DNA of 64,000 nucleotides, taken from positions 682,001-746,000 of the forward strand of contig BROI01000009.1 in assembly GCA_027923505.1 (NCBI GenBank), in the 5' to 3' direction. This stretch comes from Mayamaea pseudoterrestris. Lineage: Eukaryota; Bacillariophyta; Bacillariophyceae; Sellaphorales; Sellaphoraceae. A program made the translations under genes and the position numbers. Positions 11,014-21,014 of this stretch are shown one piece after another. Below the pieces are notes generated by a model. It was not told where the DNA came from, searched no databases, and saw only the letters and a program-made list of their open reading frames with translations. How positions within the stretch are numbered: the stretch's first letter is position 1; each line of letters opens with the position of its first letter.

Positions 11014-11844
11014 ATGATGGAGCATTTAGCTCTACCAAAGCGACTCGCACAAGCTTCAGTATTCCTTGCAGCTATGGTGGCCATGTTACTGTCACAACAT
11101 ACACATTCATTTGTCTTTAATATCCATTCCAATTCGCCCAAGCTGACATCCTTCTATTCGGCCAGTGGAAGCATTAATCCATCGGCAGGGGCAGCATCGT
11201 CGACGCAGCTTAGATTAAGCGAGGCCGAGGAAAGTGCTAATCCGCAAACTTTTCGAGAGGCTGAGATTTTGGGCCTCAAGCTTATGCAAAATGGAAACTA
11301 TCAGGGTGCCATTAAAGGTGAGTCTTTCGTTGACGCAGAAGGGTCAATCGTAGAGCATGCTGTGACTGACGATTGCATCTCAAGTCAAGCAACCAGTGGA
11401 ATGTTACGCGATGATGCTCCTTCATGTCAAATATTCTTTTAATCTGTTCTCCTCACTTCATCTACTGCAGTCTTCAAGAATGGCCTTCGATTGCCAGGTG
11501 CAAAGTATGACGTTGTTCGTTCCAAACGACTACAAGGACCGTCACCGGTGGGCGGATCATTTGGTGGAACGGAAAGTCAAAGCATACAGTCATTGGACGA
11601 GTTTGAGCTGCAGGCGGCGCACTACAACATGGCTTGTGCGCATGCGCAGCTCGGACAAGTTGAGGACGCAATTGCATGTTTGGAAACGGCGCTGCAGCAA
11701 GGATTCGACAACTTTTCCACTATACTTGGCGATCCTGATCTTGAAGTAATACAGAAGGAGGCAGGATTTGTAAAGCTTATGAGCCAGTACAACAAGAACG
11801 ATGATAACAAGAAGGGCTTTTTTGGCTTGTTTGGAAAGTCGTAA
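11014..11844 (+). CDS. Plastid-targeted TPR protein
   Basis: Exons 11014-11317 and 11471-11844 join through a phase-1 intron (AAAG/GTGAGT donor, CTGCAG acceptor), giving about 225 residues. An N-terminal hydrophobic segment ending HTHSFVFN fits a signal peptide with a plastid-type Phe. The mature part holds one TPR-like helix pair split by the intron (LKLMQNGNYQGAIK then VFKNGLRLPG) and a second at about residues 150-185 (AAHYNMACAHAQLGQVEDAI). It ends GFFGLFGKS. Similar short plastid TPR proteins are associated with photosystem assembly, but nothing here ties this one to a particular complex. ATG at 11014 is immediately followed by a second ATG, and either could start. Confidence 0.75.
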
Positions 11845-12005
11845 TTTCAAATCGTTCGACCGACAACTCGCAAGTCGCCAAATTTACAACTGCAAACAGC
11901 GTATACGTGCCATTGGGAGCTGCTAATTCTTTCTATATATCTTAATTAAATTATCTTAAAGATGTAGTTTCAATCAACTAATAACTACGGTAGCTTAGTC
12001 GATGA

Positions 12006-12683
12006 TTAGAGCTCCTCCTTCTTGGCGCCCTTAAGGTACGTGAGCATAGTCTCAGCGTCGCTAACCTCATACGGATCAGGACCACTGTTTTGAATCACAG
12101 GTCCCTCAATGAACATCTTCTCAATGATTCCATCATCAACAACCATGCTGTAACGCCAGCTGCGCTCACCAAACCCGCGCTCGGAAGACCAGACGTTGCT
12201 CATGCCCATGCCGCGCGTAAAGGCGCATGCTCCGTCTGGCACAAGCTTGACTTTCTTGAAGCCCCAAGATCCTGGGGTCTTGTCTTCCTCGAGGCCTTGG
12301 CTGAGTCCCCATTGACGCATGACGAATGCGTCATTGACGCTGAGGCAGTAGACTTCGTCAACTCCAAGGTTCTTCATGTCTCCATACGCCTTCTCATAGC
12401 CTGGCAAATGAGTAGACGAGCAGGTTGGAGTGAATGCTCCGGGGAGAGCGAAAAGGACCACGCGCTTTCCCTTGAAAAGATCGTCGGTGGTGCGATCCTT
12501 CCAGTCAAAGGGGTTTGGGTTGCCAGGATCCTCAATGCGGGCGCGAGTCTTGAAGGTGACTTGAGGAACTTTGTCGCCTTCTTTCTTGGGAGTAGTCCAT
12601 TCCGCCTTGATGTTGCTTGCAGAAAAGCCTTCAGAGGAAGAGATAGAAGCCATGATGACGGCAAGAATGTGCAAGATCTTCAT
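12006..12683 (-). CDS. Type II (Prx5-class) peroxiredoxin, plastid-targeted
   Basis: This intact 225-residue peroxiredoxin has the active-site stretch LPGAFTPTCSSTHLPGYEKA. The peroxidatic Cys is followed 24 residues later by a second Cys (VYCLSVND), the C-X24-C spacing of plant type II peroxiredoxins. These reduce hydrogen and alkyl peroxides, usually with glutaredoxin or thioredoxin as electron donor. A signal peptide (MKILHILAVIMASISSSEGF) ends at a G-F-S site, so import into the complex plastid is likely. The gene has no intron. A degraded relative of its C terminus lies at 3682-4143. Confidence 0.93.
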   Translation of the reverse strand: MKILHILAVIMASISSSEGFSASNIKAEWTTPKKEGDKVPQVTFKTRARIEDPGNPNPFDWKDRTTDDLFKGKRVVLFALPGAFTPTCSSTHLPGYEKAYGDMKNLGVDEVYCLSVNDAFVMRQWGLSQGLEEDKTPGSWGFKKVKLVPDGACAFTRGMGMSNVWSSERGFGERSWRYSMVVDDGIIEKMFIEGPVIQNSGPDPYEVSDAETMLTYLKGAKKEEL

Positions 12684-12989
12684 GGAAATGAGCTTGGTTC
12701 GCTGCGCAACAAAAGATCGGGTGTTTGTGCAGTCTCAAAGGAAGTCGTCGGAAGGCACGTGATGAATGGCTTGGAACGAAAACACGTCAGTGCGCGTGAT
12801 GCCGCGTGGAATGTTGCCCTTAACTATGGGTGCCAGTGCGATAAGATCCAAAGAGTATCGTAGCAGTTTCTGCTGTGATGTGCAGAACGACCATGAGGAT
12901 TACATCCTTCAGAGTCGCGACCACTTTGCAAATCCGGCGAGTTGTATTATCAAACGCAGATGCACTATTCGCGATTTGTTTATCAAATG

Positions 12990-13544
12990 TCCCGTTCAAT
13001 TCACTTTGCCATCGAGCGTTCTCGTCGGTCTTTTACAAGGAGTTTTTCAAGAAGATGCACGCACAATTCCGTTCCTTCTTCGACCACCATGCAGCAGCAT
13101 CAACCCACGACAACTACGCGATCCATGCAAAGCTCATCGCAACGTTTTAGCTATATAACGTCAAATATGGCACATTACTCGCGTCGTCACTTTACGACTC
13201 CATTTCCAAATGAATCCGCGTTTCAGTCGATGGCCGACGAAACGTTGGAAAATATACAAGATTCCATTGAACAGGCACTCGAAGACATTGGAGTCGATTA
13301 TGAACTTTCCTTTGCGAGTGGGGTTTTGACGCTTAAACTGCAGGAAGCTGGGACTTGGGTCTTGAACAAGCAGACTCCAACACGACAATTGTGGTGGTCG
13401 AGTCCAATGAGTGGGCCGAAGCGTTTCGAATTCGACTCTATAAAGGATGCATGGATTGGTACCAAAAATCAAAGCGAAATGATCACGAGTCTGCTGGAAG
13501 AGGAGATGAGACAAGTGTATCCGGACCTTGGCAAAGTATTTTAA
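12990..13544 (+). CDS. FXN: Frataxin
   Basis: The frame is open from 12942. The Met at 12990 (MSRSIHFAIERSRRSF) gives an Arg/Ser-rich N terminus without acidic residues, a good mitochondrial presequence, and is preferred. The core (about residues 70-185 from this start) shows the frataxin fold: a first helix with acidic residues (DETLENIQDSIEQALEDIGV), then SGVLTLKL and the signature TPTRQLWWSSPMSGPKRFEF. Frataxin binds iron and activates cysteine desulfurase in mitochondrial Fe-S cluster assembly. The length is usual for the family. The gene has no intron and overlaps nothing. Confidence 0.93.
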   Translation, partial: SRSIHFAIERSRRSFTRSFSRRCTHNSVPSSTTMQQHQPTTTTRSMQSSSQRFSYITSNMAHYSRRHFTTPFPNESAFQSMADETLENIQDSIEQALEDIGVDYELSFASGVLTLKLQEAGTWVLNKQTPTRQLWWSSPMSGPKRFEFDSIKDAWIGTKNQSEMITSLLEEEMRQVYPDLGKVF

Positions 13545-13638
13545 CTGTTTGTTGCGACATCTAAATGCAAGATACAATCATACAGTAGTGTACACGAATT
13601 GGAGGCTACCCACGACATGTAGGCAAGTATGCAATAAT

Positions 13639-15333
13639 CTAATCATTTAGTAAATCATCCAAATCATCGTCGTTCCAATTGTCGTCGTCGCCGAGATCCG
13701 ACGTGCCCGATGGAAGAGGTGTCGCGCCCATGGATGAGCCCTTCCATCGATTTGCGGAAGTACTGGTAGCAGTCGTTGTTCTGGAAGACGGATTTTCCGA
13801 TAGCCCCATTTCCGCAAAGAAGTCGTCCGATTTTGTACGGTTCACTATTGGTGCAGCAGCTGGTAGCGTTTTTGGTAAGGGCGCTGCTGGTTGGCGAGCC
13901 TTGGATGCCTGCGATGGCCGTTGCGTCAAAGGCTGCGCCTTGACTCCCTTTAGAGACATGCCTCGAACGCTTGGTGGTGCTGTAGTTTGTGGCGACTCGC
14001 GTGCTTTGGTTGCCGGCGCTTCGTGTGGCCTATGAATGGGCAACTCCATAGACTTAGGCGGAGAGAACTTTACATCATTGTCGTCATCGCCGTCCCAACC
14101 CCACTCATCGTCCGAGTCGGCGGATGATCTGTGTCGTGACGGATGCATCATGAGCAAGTATAAAACAATAATAGAAACTGACTGCACGCTGCGTTGTCAT
14201 ACTTACAAGCCTTGGTATGCAGCTCGTTGACTCGACCCAAGGTGCCCCTGTCCTCCTGCTCGACAGCACAGGCGACGCAGTATTGTACAAAGGGCACATA
14301 AGACAACAAGTCCCATGCCAATGGTCATTCCGTTAGATATTAGAAAGTCTTGCACTGGATTCATCGAGTAGTAGTCGTCTTCGTAGCTTGCCTCATTGTT
14401 TGCTGCGGCAGTCGGCTTTGGTTCTTCTGGCAACAGCGTTGGCGGCGCATCTACTGGTGTGCTAGTCGGCGGATCGGTGATTTGAGTCTTGGGAGTAATC
14501 GTCGGTGCATTTGTCAGCGATGGTGTCACTCTTGTTGCCGTTGGTGAAATGGTAGGTGGACGTGTTGTCGTTGCAGGTGTTGGTGATGCACTGGGAGCTT
14601 TCGTCGGTAATTCGGTTAGACACATTGTGTCGACATCTAATTCATCATCTTTGTCAACTTGGCTGCACTGGTTGTCGCCCCACCAGCAGATTTTGCCGGA
14701 CGTTTGAAGCTTATCATTTGCCGTCCTGCAAGCTTCGCATGACGATGCTGCAGTGCAGTAGTCGTCGGTAGGCGAGTTCGTCGGTGCTTCAGTGGGAGCA
14801 TCTGTAGCGTCAGTGGCGTCAGTGCCTTTGTTGTTGGAATGATTAGAGTCTTCATTGGTTGCGGATGCAGTTGGTGCTTTCGTTGGAGGATCAGTGGTTG
14901 CTCGATTGTCCTCTTTAGTCGCTCCACCTTCTTCAGTGTCATCTACGACATCAGCGCCCTTCGCATCGCCCGTTTCGTTCTTATCAGTTGTTGCCGTCTT
15001 CGGTTTCTTCGTACCACGGTCAGTGATTGCAGCGTCCTTTACTTGCCGTTGCCGTATCAGCTTTGTAGGAACTGCGAGGTTGCTGCTGCCATGACGTTCT
15101 TGCAGCTGCTGCTTCTGCTGCTCCGCTCGAGCGGAAAGCGACGCTGGTAGGTGGGTTGAGGCGTCGACAGTGACGAGTATAATGAAGCAAAATATCGCAA
15201 CATAGCTTGCCCATGGGATGGCTAATTGTGGTCTGCGAATGAATGCACTCGCCGTGGAAATTGATGGTATCGCACTGTCGCTTCTGATGGACGTCATAAT
15301 ACCTCCGCTGCTCTTGACGTTTCTATTCTTCAT
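13639..15333 (-). CDS. Mucin-like single-span membrane protein with a PSI-like domain
   Basis: Two frames are joined by a 78-base intron (CTT/GTAAGTA donor, CACAG acceptor, frame kept): exons 15333-14207 and 14128-13639, 538 residues. In order there is a hydrophobic segment (37-56, signal or anchor) and a Thr/Pro-rich stalk with repeated T-K-A-P-T and T-x-A-P-T units. A Cys-rich PSI-like domain (192-238) with C-x5-C-x2-C spacing and a C-W-W core comes next, then a second Thr/Pro stalk, a transmembrane helix (334-353), and a cytoplasmic tail of about 180 residues. The tail starts with DSDDEWGWDGDDD and ends with DDDNWNDDDLDDLLND, acidic Trp motifs like those that bind trafficking adaptors. The stalks should be heavily O-glycosylated. 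A cell-surface or Golgi-cycling protein is inferred, and the function is unknown. Confidence 0.75.
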
Positions 15334-15461
15334 AAAGTAGATGCTCCCTGCGCGTGATTCAGGTCTTGATAACAGTTATAGAATAGGCAAGCATTGATGG
15401 TGCCACAATTCGACAAGATTCTCGTCATGGTGGTGCGAGGCGGCGACGCGTGGGATGTGAT

Positions 15462-15720
15462 TCTTACGTCACAGGGCTATAGTATGAAACGAGTGCCAGT
15501 GAAAACTGCGTCATTAGGCAATTGTATGAAACGAGTGCCAGTGAAAACTACGTCATAAGGCAATAGTACGAAACAAGTGCTAGTGAAAACTGCGTCACAC
15601 GACGAATGCCAGTGAAAACTGCTTCATAAGGCAATAGTATGAAACGAGTGCCAGTGTCAATTACGTCATCAGGCAGTAGTATGAAACGAGTGCCAGTGTC
15701 AATTACGTCACAGGGCAATA
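15462..15720. repeat. 42-bp minisatellite, array 1 (about 6 units)
   Basis: The unit reads approximately AGTATGAAACGAGTGCCAGT, then GAAAACTACGTCATAAGGCA, then AT. The first units carry GTGAAAACT and the last carry GTGTCAATT. Each unit has an ACGTCA (bZIP-type) or closely related core. The array lies between the divergent starts at 15333 and 15876. A second array of the same family is at 31726-32060. Because 42 is a multiple of three, the array produces a spurious repetitive open frame on the minus strand. Confidence 0.92.
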
Positions 15721-15875
15721 CCGGTTGTTCGAGTTGGCGCACGATGATGGACAAGACTCGTCGGCGGCCGAAACGGTCATGAAACCGTGACGACGAGGAT
15801 AGATTGGCCGGCTCAACTCAATCTTGTATTGGTCATTGTACAAAACCTTCAGAAATTTACCAAATATCAGCCACC

Positions 15876-17864
15876 ATGGCCTATCAAAGCAACTATCGCG
15901 ACGGCTACGCTCCAGTAGGAAGAAAACGGTAAGCCTTGAAACCGGTGATTGGCAGTGAATTGTGCTGTTTTGCTAGGGTCGCCATTTGCTTGTCGTCACT
16001 CAGTGTGAAGAAACAAGAAGGGACTGGAGTTATCGTTGAATGAATTTTGATAAGCGTTATAAAAGGCAAACTACATTTGGATGCTGCTGGCGGAGCTGTT
16101 TTTTTGCTTTGGGCAGGCGAAGTCTTATTTCAATTTATCCTTGCATTGCTCATTCTGTATCTTATATATGTTTTCCTTATTGTCGCAGATACCACCAACC
16201 TTCTCCGTCGCGAGGCTATGGAGCTTGGTGCAAATTCATTGTCATTGGAGTACTCCTTGGATTGGTGGCGACATTTGTTTGGAACAAGAGCAATGGCACG
16301 TCCGTGTCGAACCAGCCAGGTAACTGACAAGGAGAAAAGTATCGGTCGCTAATTTATGTCGTGCAAGAATCTAACCCAATCAAATCGTATTAACTGCAGC
16401 TCACAACGATTCTCCTAAAGATGATGCTGATGCTGATGCTTGGTCCAACAAGGTTTCGAACAGTCTTGTGGATGCCGGTAATGATAATGGTGCGACGGAA
16501 GCTGACGATGATGGCGACAGTGCGGTAAGGACATGAACAGTTGGATGCATTCCGTTTTCAATTCTTTTCATTGCTGATTGCGTCTCTTGATGCTTCTTTA
16601 GGACGACGATGATACCAGCGGCGACGATGAGGACTATGAAGACGATGGAAATGTGAGTTTGAATGGGCTGTTTGCATGGACCTCTCGCTTGAAGCAACAA
16701 TGCTTGTCGTTCGATGTCTCACATATCGATTTGTTTGTATAGGGCGACGACTACAATGATCCAGACGCAGGGGGTGATGCAAATGACGACGATGCGACCG
16801 CAAATGACGATGACGATGGCGCGACGGAACAAGTCTTGGATGCTGCCGTTGGAGACGTGTTGCAAGACTTGGAAGATGTTGAAACGCAGGAACTGCAGAC
16901 TGACGAAGCCAAGGTTAATGCGGCACTAGACGCAGTCATTGACAAGGTTCGTGAAGACGTCGTAGCGTTTGTGGGGGACAAGCTCTCGGAGGAGCAGATT
17001 ACTAGCTTGACAGAAGACACGGCGCAACATGTGCGAACGCATGTTTCGGAGGAGCTAAAGAATGCGGCCAAGGAAGCCGTTGATGAAGTGGAAGAGCAAG
17101 TCGAAGGCTTGGTCGATGGCGAGTTGGAGGACGGTAACTCGATGAAGCAGATTGATACCGACTTGCACATGCACGAGGGAGAAGCTTTGACGAACCTCCG
17201 CAACATGATTAAGAATGCCGAAGCCAATATTGAACAAGGACTTTACATGTTTGCACTTGACATCGAAAAGGATATTTTGGAAAAAAGAATCGGAGAAATG
17301 CTTGGCGAGGCTGTTGCATTCGCCATTGTTGACGGCAAACTAAGCGATCCCAATGATGTTCTAAGCAAGCTTGTTGGTGCCAATGTAGACCAGCCGGATG
17401 ATGCTCCAGGCGTATCCGTGGACGCGACAGCAGGAGGCGAAAGTACCGTCGCCGATATGACGGATGAAGGCGTTGATGGTGAAGGAGATGCTGCCACTGT
17501 TGATGGTACCAGCAATGGCGACGCTGAGAATTCGGGGGGCGAAAACGTCGACTCTGAACCAACTCAAGGCGGAGTTGGTGACGGCGAGGCTACTGTTATC
17601 GATGGTGTGGATAATGTCGACGAAAACGTTGAAGATCTGCAAGGCAACGATGCGAATAGTGGTCTTGATGGAGCTACTAGTGATACCGATCTTGCATTGG
17701 ATACTGAGACTGAACCTCTGGAACAAGCGAACGAAGGTCAAGACGAGTCACAAATCCAACCGGAAGGGACCGTTGATGCTGGCAATGACGCATCGACAGG
17801 CGAGGCGGTGGCCGAGGCTGGGAGCGAGGGCAACGAGCGCCGATTGCGCGGATTCATTGGGTGA
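15876..17864 (+). CDS. Asp-rich type II membrane protein
   Basis: Five exons (15876-15928, 16189-16319, 16400-16524, 16602-16652, 16743-17864) keep the frame and give 493 residues. The start ATG has a strong context (GCCACCATGG). A short cytosolic head (YQSNYRDGYAPVGRK) precedes one transmembrane helix (about 34-49). A very Asp-rich region follows (about 55-150) and is spread over the three small exons. A long helical, Glu/Lys/Val-rich middle (about 155-310) comes next, then a low-complexity Gly/Asp/Glu/Thr tail ending ERRLRGFIG. The closing R-R-L-R resembles the R-X-L sites at which diatom wall proteins are cut, but that reading is speculative. The acid-rich lumenal part could bind calcium or silica-related polyamines. 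No family is recognised. Confidence 0.75.
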
Positions 17865-17994
17865 TTCGCGTTCGCTTTTATAACGTCGCACTCCCATCAC
17901 CTACCGGTAGGGTGCCGACGATACTACAATACTACCAGTAGACGATTAACAATTTCATAGTCTATAGTTTTTTGCAAAGTTGTTGCGTCTCAGA

Positions 17995-18663
17995 TTAGAA
18001 AAACTTGATACCATCCTCGGACGACGTCTCTCCTTTAAAGACTGCACACTTGCCTTGCTGCTCCAACATGCTTAGTGCTCGTCGCAGCAATTCCTCATCA
18101 GCTCCTTCAAAGGACATGCCATTTACGTCTTCTCCAGAATGTAGCTCATATAAAGTGATGACTGTATTTACATAGCCCTTTTGCTCGGCCCAATGGTAAA
18201 TGTCTGTCGCTAATTGCTCAGGTTTTCGCCAAAGTATCCGACATTGCGTCTTGGCGTCCGGATCGATCCATTCTCCGTTCCCGTGGTTTACAAAATCTTG
18301 TACGACAATCATGGCATCGTTGAGCGATAATTGTCGTTGTATTTGAACATTTCTCCAAAGCGGGCAGTCGTGAACAACCAGAGTTTTCAGCTTGAGCTGT
18401 GTGTGGTACTGAAGAATGAGTTGCCGCCACAACGCTAACTGTTTCTCACGCGTCGCAAGGACAGGTTGAATAGTGAAGAATGGCGGAAAGTGATAGAATT
18501 CCGGAAACTGAAGATAATTGAAAGAGGTATATGAATGTGAGACTTACAAAGTCAATCGTTCATTACCTCGACGACAAACCAAATCTAGCACTCGTAGCAG
18601 CGTCGAGGCGGTGAATAGACAAAAACGATCGCGTCAGTCACAGACCTCGTATTGTGAGCTCAT
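17995..18663 (-). CDS. VPS25: ESCRT-II subunit VPS25
   Basis: The main exon, 18507-17995, encodes 170 residues of VPS25. It opens FPEFYHFPPFFTIQPVLATR, which is the conserved N-terminal PPxF-type segment that binds VPS22/VPS36. It continues with WRQLILQY, two winged-helix domains (second one LWRKPEQLATDIYHWAEQKG), and the closing GIKFF. ESCRT-II bridges ESCRT-I and ESCRT-III in sorting ubiquitinated cargo into multivesicular bodies. An acceptor (CTTCAG) precedes the exon in phase 0. The first exon is tentative: an 18-base piece at 18663-18646 (MSSQYE) fits in phase, but its donor GTCTGT is weak. Confidence 0.9.
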
Positions 18664-18821
18664 GCTAAATTGGAATAATGACAGCTACGGAAATGCGACC
18701 GTCTTTGATAAAAATCCTTGGTGCGAGCGGCAGGTTTTACCATGGCAGGTCCGTCGCGAATGATGAGGTTGGCTGATGATGTGTCGTCTACGAATCGCAT
18801 CGGTACTCAAGACATAACATT
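18664..18821. other. Intergenic, upstream of VPS25
   Basis: No gene is seen. This is presumed promoter of VPS25. Confidence 0.4.
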
Positions 18822-19050
18822 TACAGTACTCTTTGTGCCACAGTCATCGTCCGTTGAAAATCAAAGTTTTTGACACTACTGTTTGAGCGACAGTCAACGT
18901 ACGTTGAGAATCAAAGTTTTTGGCACTACTGTTTGAGCGACAGTCAACGTACGTTGAGAATCAAAGTTTTTGGCACTACTGTGTGTGCCACAGACATCGT
19001 CCGTTGAAAATCAGAGTTTACGTTGAAAATCAAAGTTTTTGGCACTATAC
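18822..19050. repeat. 50-bp minisatellite (about 4-5 units)
   Basis: The unit runs CACTACTGTTTGAGCGACAG, then TCAACGTACGTTGAGAATCA, then AAGTTTTTGG. Two units near 18880-18980 are almost identical, and the outer ones have drifted to GTGCCACAGTCATCGTCCGTTG. The better-kept units contain the perfect palindrome CAACGTACGTTG. The array does not lie inside any gene I can call. Confidence 0.9.
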
Positions 19051-20014
19051 TTATTTTATGTTGCGAGCATCGGCGCGATAGAAACTCGTTCACAAGGCCG
19101 CACATTGCTCTCGCATATCAACTTCTCAACACGAACAAATCAATATCCCTTGGTAGACTTGATGAGTTAGTGACCATGCGCAAGCAGAGAGCTATGTTGT
19201 ACAAGGCGCTCTCGTTGGAACAGAAGTGTTTTAACGCGCCGGTATGGACTGGATGCAATCGTTAACATGATGCTCCATTTTCTGGCATAAGTTACCAAGT
19301 GAAGCACTCAAGCATGCGGTCGAGACGGGAAACATTGGCAAATCGGCGCACGACGCCAGGAAGGGCATGCCTTCAACGGATCCGTCCGAAGAGTATTGAC
19401 GAGCAATGACATTGCAGCAGCACTTCTATCGCCTTGATCGTCGTCGACAATCAAGAGTATGACTCGTACACGAGCATGTTGAGAAATATCTGATTTGATG
19501 AAATATTAGAAGCTGTTGTCAGGGTGGCTGCGTAGAAAGTTTGCGATGATTAGCGATGGTGCTACGGTGCAAAACCTCACGATACCATTCTTTGGCATAC
19601 GGAGAAGTAGTAACAGGTCATGTTAATCGGTGTGTGCCTTAATGAAACGTCCTCATTTCCTCACATAGGGTCCGGACTTGCGTCCGGACTTGCTCCGTAC
19701 AAGCGCAGTCAGTCTTAATCAGATACCGCACATCGCTCCTCCGTTTCCATTAAGCAGCATTTCGGCTACGCGGAAGATGGAGAGCGAAAGACGTTGATTC
19801 GTAATACGCGAAAACAAAACTACAGACACGAAGTAAAAACTACATTGTCTATAAGGCGTTTCTTGTGTATGCAAAGTAATGTCCGTCGTCCACCACCATC
19901 GCCTTCACAAATATCATTTGGGAATTTGGAACGGTCTAATGATGTTTCTTCGGCACCAGTCGCTTGTCATGAGTTAGCATATACCCCGACAAGCTCAAAC
20001 TATCAGCACTTTCT
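19051..20014. other. Gene-poor stretch with decayed coding-like sequence
   Basis: About 960 bases without a convincing gene. Pieces at 19300-19510 read like protein in shifting frames (for example KHAVETGNIGKSAHDARKGM and later VVDNQEYDSYTSMLRNI) with stops between them, which may be a dead gene or mobile-element scrap of unknown type. A 12-base repeat, GTCCGGACTTGC, occurs twice at about 19670-19693. An 80-codon frame at 19023-19265 has no recognised features. Confidence 0.4.
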
Positions 20015-20498
20015 TTAATACTGGTTTGGGTCGGGAAGGTTGGTCAAAATTAACGTGGCCACGACGGCAAAGGCCGCCAATCCTCCACCGGCAACCAAGA
20101 CGGTTGCTCCCTTTTCGTCCGAGCTCTTGGAACTGACTTCCATCTTTGGCTCAATCGCCCAAACATTGGACTTGCCATCTTGGTCAACGGAAACTCCTCG
20201 GTCAACTGATGGAACACCAGGCATGTCGTCGTTCGCCATCCTTGATGAAAGAACTCTTTGGCGTGCGCCGAATGGAACTGTGCAGTTGAGAAAGAGAGTC
20301 AGTAATGAGCAACTTTGAACGTTGATGCGTATCGAGTCAGAACTATCTGTAACATTGTATTCGCTCCATCTTCAGACCATCGATCAGTCCATAAATCATT
20401 TTTCGTAGGAAGAATACAGAGAAGAACGTACCTGTAAAAGCCTGCGTTGACGCGAAGACGGCGAAGAGAAGAGCAGCAAGGAAAGAGAAGCGAGTCAT
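20015..20498 (-). CDS. Small plastid membrane protein (single helix)
   Basis: Exons 20498-20432 and 20277-20015 join through a phase-1 intron (ACAG/GTACGT donor, TGCACAG acceptor), giving 109 residues. The N terminus is a classic signal peptide (MTRFSFLAALLFAVFASTQA) directly followed by F-T-V-P-F, so cleavage would expose Phe and direct the protein into the plastid. The mature part has a conserved-looking NVWAIEPKMEV segment, then one transmembrane helix (about residues 85-103, ATVLVAGGGLAAFAVVATLI), and ends NLPDPNQY. Size and shape fit a nuclear-encoded small subunit of a thylakoid complex, but I cannot assign it to a named photosystem subunit. Confidence 0.75.
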
Positions 20499-21014
20499 GA
20501 TACAGTAACAGATAAAGTGATTGTGGAGAGAGTCGAGAGGCAGTTTTGCGATTGTGACTCGGCCGATGATGGAAGTGGCAGGGCCATGGGCTTCACCCGT
20601 CAGGCAAATGGCGTGACCACGTTTGTCATCGCGCGCCGACGTGTTTTCTGTTGACGCAAAACGTCATTATGTCTTTACTGACAATGCTTATGAAAAGCTA
20701 TCCACTGCTCCACAGGCAATGCACAGATAGATCCCATAAAAGCCTACGATAGCATAGACGGAGTATCATACATGTACTCTCTTGCAATGGAATGGGACGA
20801 CCGAGAAAAGCGCTTGAATCTTATCGGTATATATGTACCTACACTTTGCACGCTGTAGTCATAATAGCTACAGTAATATGTCGGATTATCGTGATTTGAT
20901 TGTTTGAGTCGGCGTGTTGTTGCCACTCTATAACGCGTACATATTTACGTGGCATAGGAGTATCCGCGAGCCGCTCCAACTACTCCACCCACCGTACCAT
21001 AATCATACATGCAG
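20499..21014. other. Intergenic region
   Basis: Between the small plastid protein and the one-helix protein, both on the minus strand. It holds the promoter of the first and the 3' flank of the second. No gene, repeat or RNA was seen. Confidence 0.45.

Noticed and set aside
12942-12989. Upstream Met of the frataxin frame
   Set aside because: It would put a Tyr/Gln-rich stretch in front of the mitochondrial presequence. The internal Met at 12990 gives a normal leader.
15462-15720. CRISPR-like appearance of regularly repeated units
   Set aside because: Units are contiguous with no unique spacers, and the DNA is eukaryotic. This is a minisatellite.
15548-15754. Repetitive minus-strand frame with a repeated DVIDTGTRFILLP unit
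   Set aside because: It is produced only because the 42-bp repeat unit is a multiple of three. A similar frame appears at the other array.
19023-19265. 80-codon plus-strand frame overlapping the end of the 50-bp minisatellite
   Set aside because: Starts in the repeat and shows no recognised family. It may be chance.
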